From Nitrosopumilales archaeon (GTDB lineage: Archaea; Thermoproteota; Nitrososphaeria; Nitrososphaerales; Nitrosopumilaceae): a DNA stretch of 11,531 nt. Positions 10,488-11,531 of the stretch are shown here, piece by piece. The position numbers and the translations under genes are program-made. The notes beneath the pieces were generated by a model, which saw nothing but the letters and a program-made list of their open reading frames with translations, was not told the origin of the DNA and did no database searches. Position 1 is the first letter of the stretch, and each line of letters opens with the position of its first letter. The stretch covers positions 1-11,531 of the forward strand of contig JACOWO010000052.1 of assembly GCA_016176745.1 (NCBI GenBank). The letters run 5' to 3'.

Positions 10488-11531
10488 CTGTAAGGCTTGG
10501 AACTGCAGTTTCAACAAACTGTATTATTGGATCAGGATACACTCCTATTCCAACAATAAATATTATTGAAAATATCATTACTGCAACTACAGATGCAGGT
10601 TCCTTGACTCTTTTTGCTGTCTCGCCTTCAAAGTACATCTTGCGGATAATCCAACCATAGTAAGCTAGCGACAGTGCACTGTTTAGAACACCGGCTATTG
10701 CAAGCCATGGAGCCCATGGCGCAATAGGTCCTGCATCAAGTGCAGCTCCAAACAAAATCAGCTTGCTCCAAAATCCGTTTAGTGGAGGGACACCAGCTAG
10801 TGCCAAAAGTGATATCACAAGTCCAAGTGATGTTATTGGCATTGACCTGCCAAGTCCCTTTATCTTATCAAGGTGGCTTGATGCCAGAGTTGTGATGATT
10901 CCTGCTACTGCAATGAATGCTGCGCCCTTCATTACTGCGTGATTTAGGATATGAAATAGCGAGCCCTGAATGCCAATTGTAGTGTATGGCGCAATTGCAA
11001 GGCCAATTAGGATGTATCCTGCATGGCCAATGCTTGAATATGCAAGAACTCGTGCCAAGTTCTTTTGCATGATAGCAGCTATGTTTCCAACAGTCATAGT
11101 CATTACAGCAATTACCCCAAGTGCAAAGGTCCAGTCAAGTGATAATGCAATTGAGCCCATCACAATTACTCGCAGTGCTGCTGCAAAGCCTGCCTTTTTT
11201 GTACCAGCAGCCAATAGTGCACTAATTGTTGGTGGTGCACCCTCGTATGTGTCAGGAAGCCACATGTGAAACGGCACAAGGCCCATCTTGAATCCAAATC
11301 CTGCAACAAACATTCCAATTGCAAGTAGTGCAAGTGGCAACATTTCAGAATCAATTGTTGCAAATGTCTGGATTACATCGCCAATGTTTGTAGATCCTGT
11401 CAGGCCATATGCAATTGATATTCCATAAATGATTATTGCAGATGAGAGTGCACCAAACAAAAAGTACTTGAGTGCAGCCTCATTTGATGACGGATCCTTT
11501 TTCATAAATCCTACAAGGACATATGTCGGGA
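10477..11531 (-). CDS. nuoN: NADH-quinone oxidoreductase (complex I) subunit N, C-terminal part
   Basis: The frame is open from the right edge to the stop at 10477 and reads PTYVLVGFMKKDPSSNEAALKYFLFGA at the edge, which is internal NuoN sequence. The Met at 11505 is therefore not the start and the 5' part lies outside the window. Multiple hydrophobic helices follow. Key family features are KYFLFGA, GFGFKMGLVPFHMWLPDTYEGAPP with the essential Lys and the TM8-like segment, RVLAYSSIGHAGYILIGL, HILNHAVMKGAAFIAVAGI with a mid-membrane Lys, and PPLNGFWSKL. NuoN is one of the three antiporter-like proton-pumping subunits of complex I in the cell membrane. In Thaumarchaeota the complex lacks the NADH module and is thought to work with other electron carriers. 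nuoN is usually last in the nuo cluster, so the rest of complex I is expected just beyond the edge. Confidence 0.94.
   Translation of the reverse strand, partial: PTYVLVGFMKKDPSSNEAALKYFLFGALSSAIIIYGISIAYGLTGSTNIGDVIQTFATIDSEMLPLALLAIGMFVAGFGFKMGLVPFHMWLPDTYEGAPPTISALLAAGTKKAGFAAALRVIVMGSIALSLDWTFALGVIAVMTMTVGNIAAIMQKNLARVLAYSSIGHAGYILIGLAIAPYTTIGIQGSLFHILNHAVMKGAAFIAVAGIITTLASSHLDKIKGLGRSMPITSLGLVISLLALAGVPPLNGFWSKLILFGAALDAGPIAPWAPWLAIAGVLNSALSLAYYGWIIRKMYFEGETAKRVKEPASVVAVMIFSIIFIVGIGVYPDPIIQFVETAVPSLTVTP

Noticed and set aside
10477..11505. Met at 11505 as the start of nuoN
   Set aside because: The frame continues to the window edge with typical NuoN residues (YVLVGF), so the Met is internal.
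1..11531. Mobile elements, CRISPR arrays, phage genes or defence systems
   Set aside because: No transposase, integrase, Cas or toxin-antitoxin-like protein, no evenly spaced repeat and no attachment-site-like duplication of the tRNA ends was seen.

Overview
The window comes from an archaeal chromosome, most likely an ammonia-oxidising member of the Nitrososphaerota (Thaumarchaeota), close to the Nitrosopumilaceae. The evidence is an archaeal TATA-binding protein, ABCE1/Rli1, a Trm5/Taw-type tRNA enzyme, an archaeal isoprenoid synthase, a stand-alone 5S rRNA gene, a tRNA whose T-loop intron has a bulge-helix-bulge (BHB) fold, a C/D-box sRNA candidate, and many genes with a TATA box about 26 nt before the start codon, which points to leaderless mRNAs. 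The species is an inference from gene content and moderate to low G+C. No mobile element, CRISPR array or phage gene was seen. This is a compact housekeeping region, and its unusual content lies mainly in small RNAs and small proteins.

Left part (1-1640). The window opens in the last 41 codons of an M17 leucyl aminopeptidase. The 344-base gap after it is not empty: bases 196-330 fold on paper into a closed multi-branched RNA with its own TATA-like element, and I cannot assign it to a family. Next is a divergent pair, a Cys-rich SEC-C-motif protein and an HxlR-family regulator carrying CC pairs, with repeated GAAAGTAA-type half-sites between them. A 42-residue C2H2 zinc-finger protein (minus strand) overlaps the end of the regulator gene tail to tail, and the 5S rRNA gene lies just upstream of it on the same strand.

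Middle part (1640-8480). ABCE1 (ribosome recycling) and a Trm5/Taw-like tRNA methyltransferase-fold enzyme form a coupled plus-strand pair. On the minus strand are a two-helix membrane protein and a RimI-like acetyltransferase; the latter diverges from a site-2-protease-family membrane metalloprotease. A LarA-like (DUF2088-type) protein and orotate phosphoribosyltransferase (pyrE) diverge from what looks like one shared A/T element lying about 25 nt from each start. The TATA-binding protein gene faces pyrE tail to tail.

Right part (8480-11531). Upstream of TBP, on the same strand, are a probable C/D-box sRNA with its own promoter and a tRNA with anticodon CAT. A diiron heme-oxygenase-like protein of the TenA/CADD type diverges from a tRNA-Glu(TTC) that carries a 16-nt intron in its T loop. 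A polyprenyl (GGPP/FPP-type) synthase follows; its real start is probably a TTG downstream of the tRNA, because the longest reading frame begins inside the tRNA intron. The window ends in the C-terminal part of NuoN (complex I), whose 5' end lies beyond the right edge.

Functionally the window is rich in translation and RNA-maturation genes (5S rRNA, ABCE1, Trm5-like, two tRNAs, sRNA), plus basal transcription (TBP), pyrimidine and isoprenoid synthesis and respiration.
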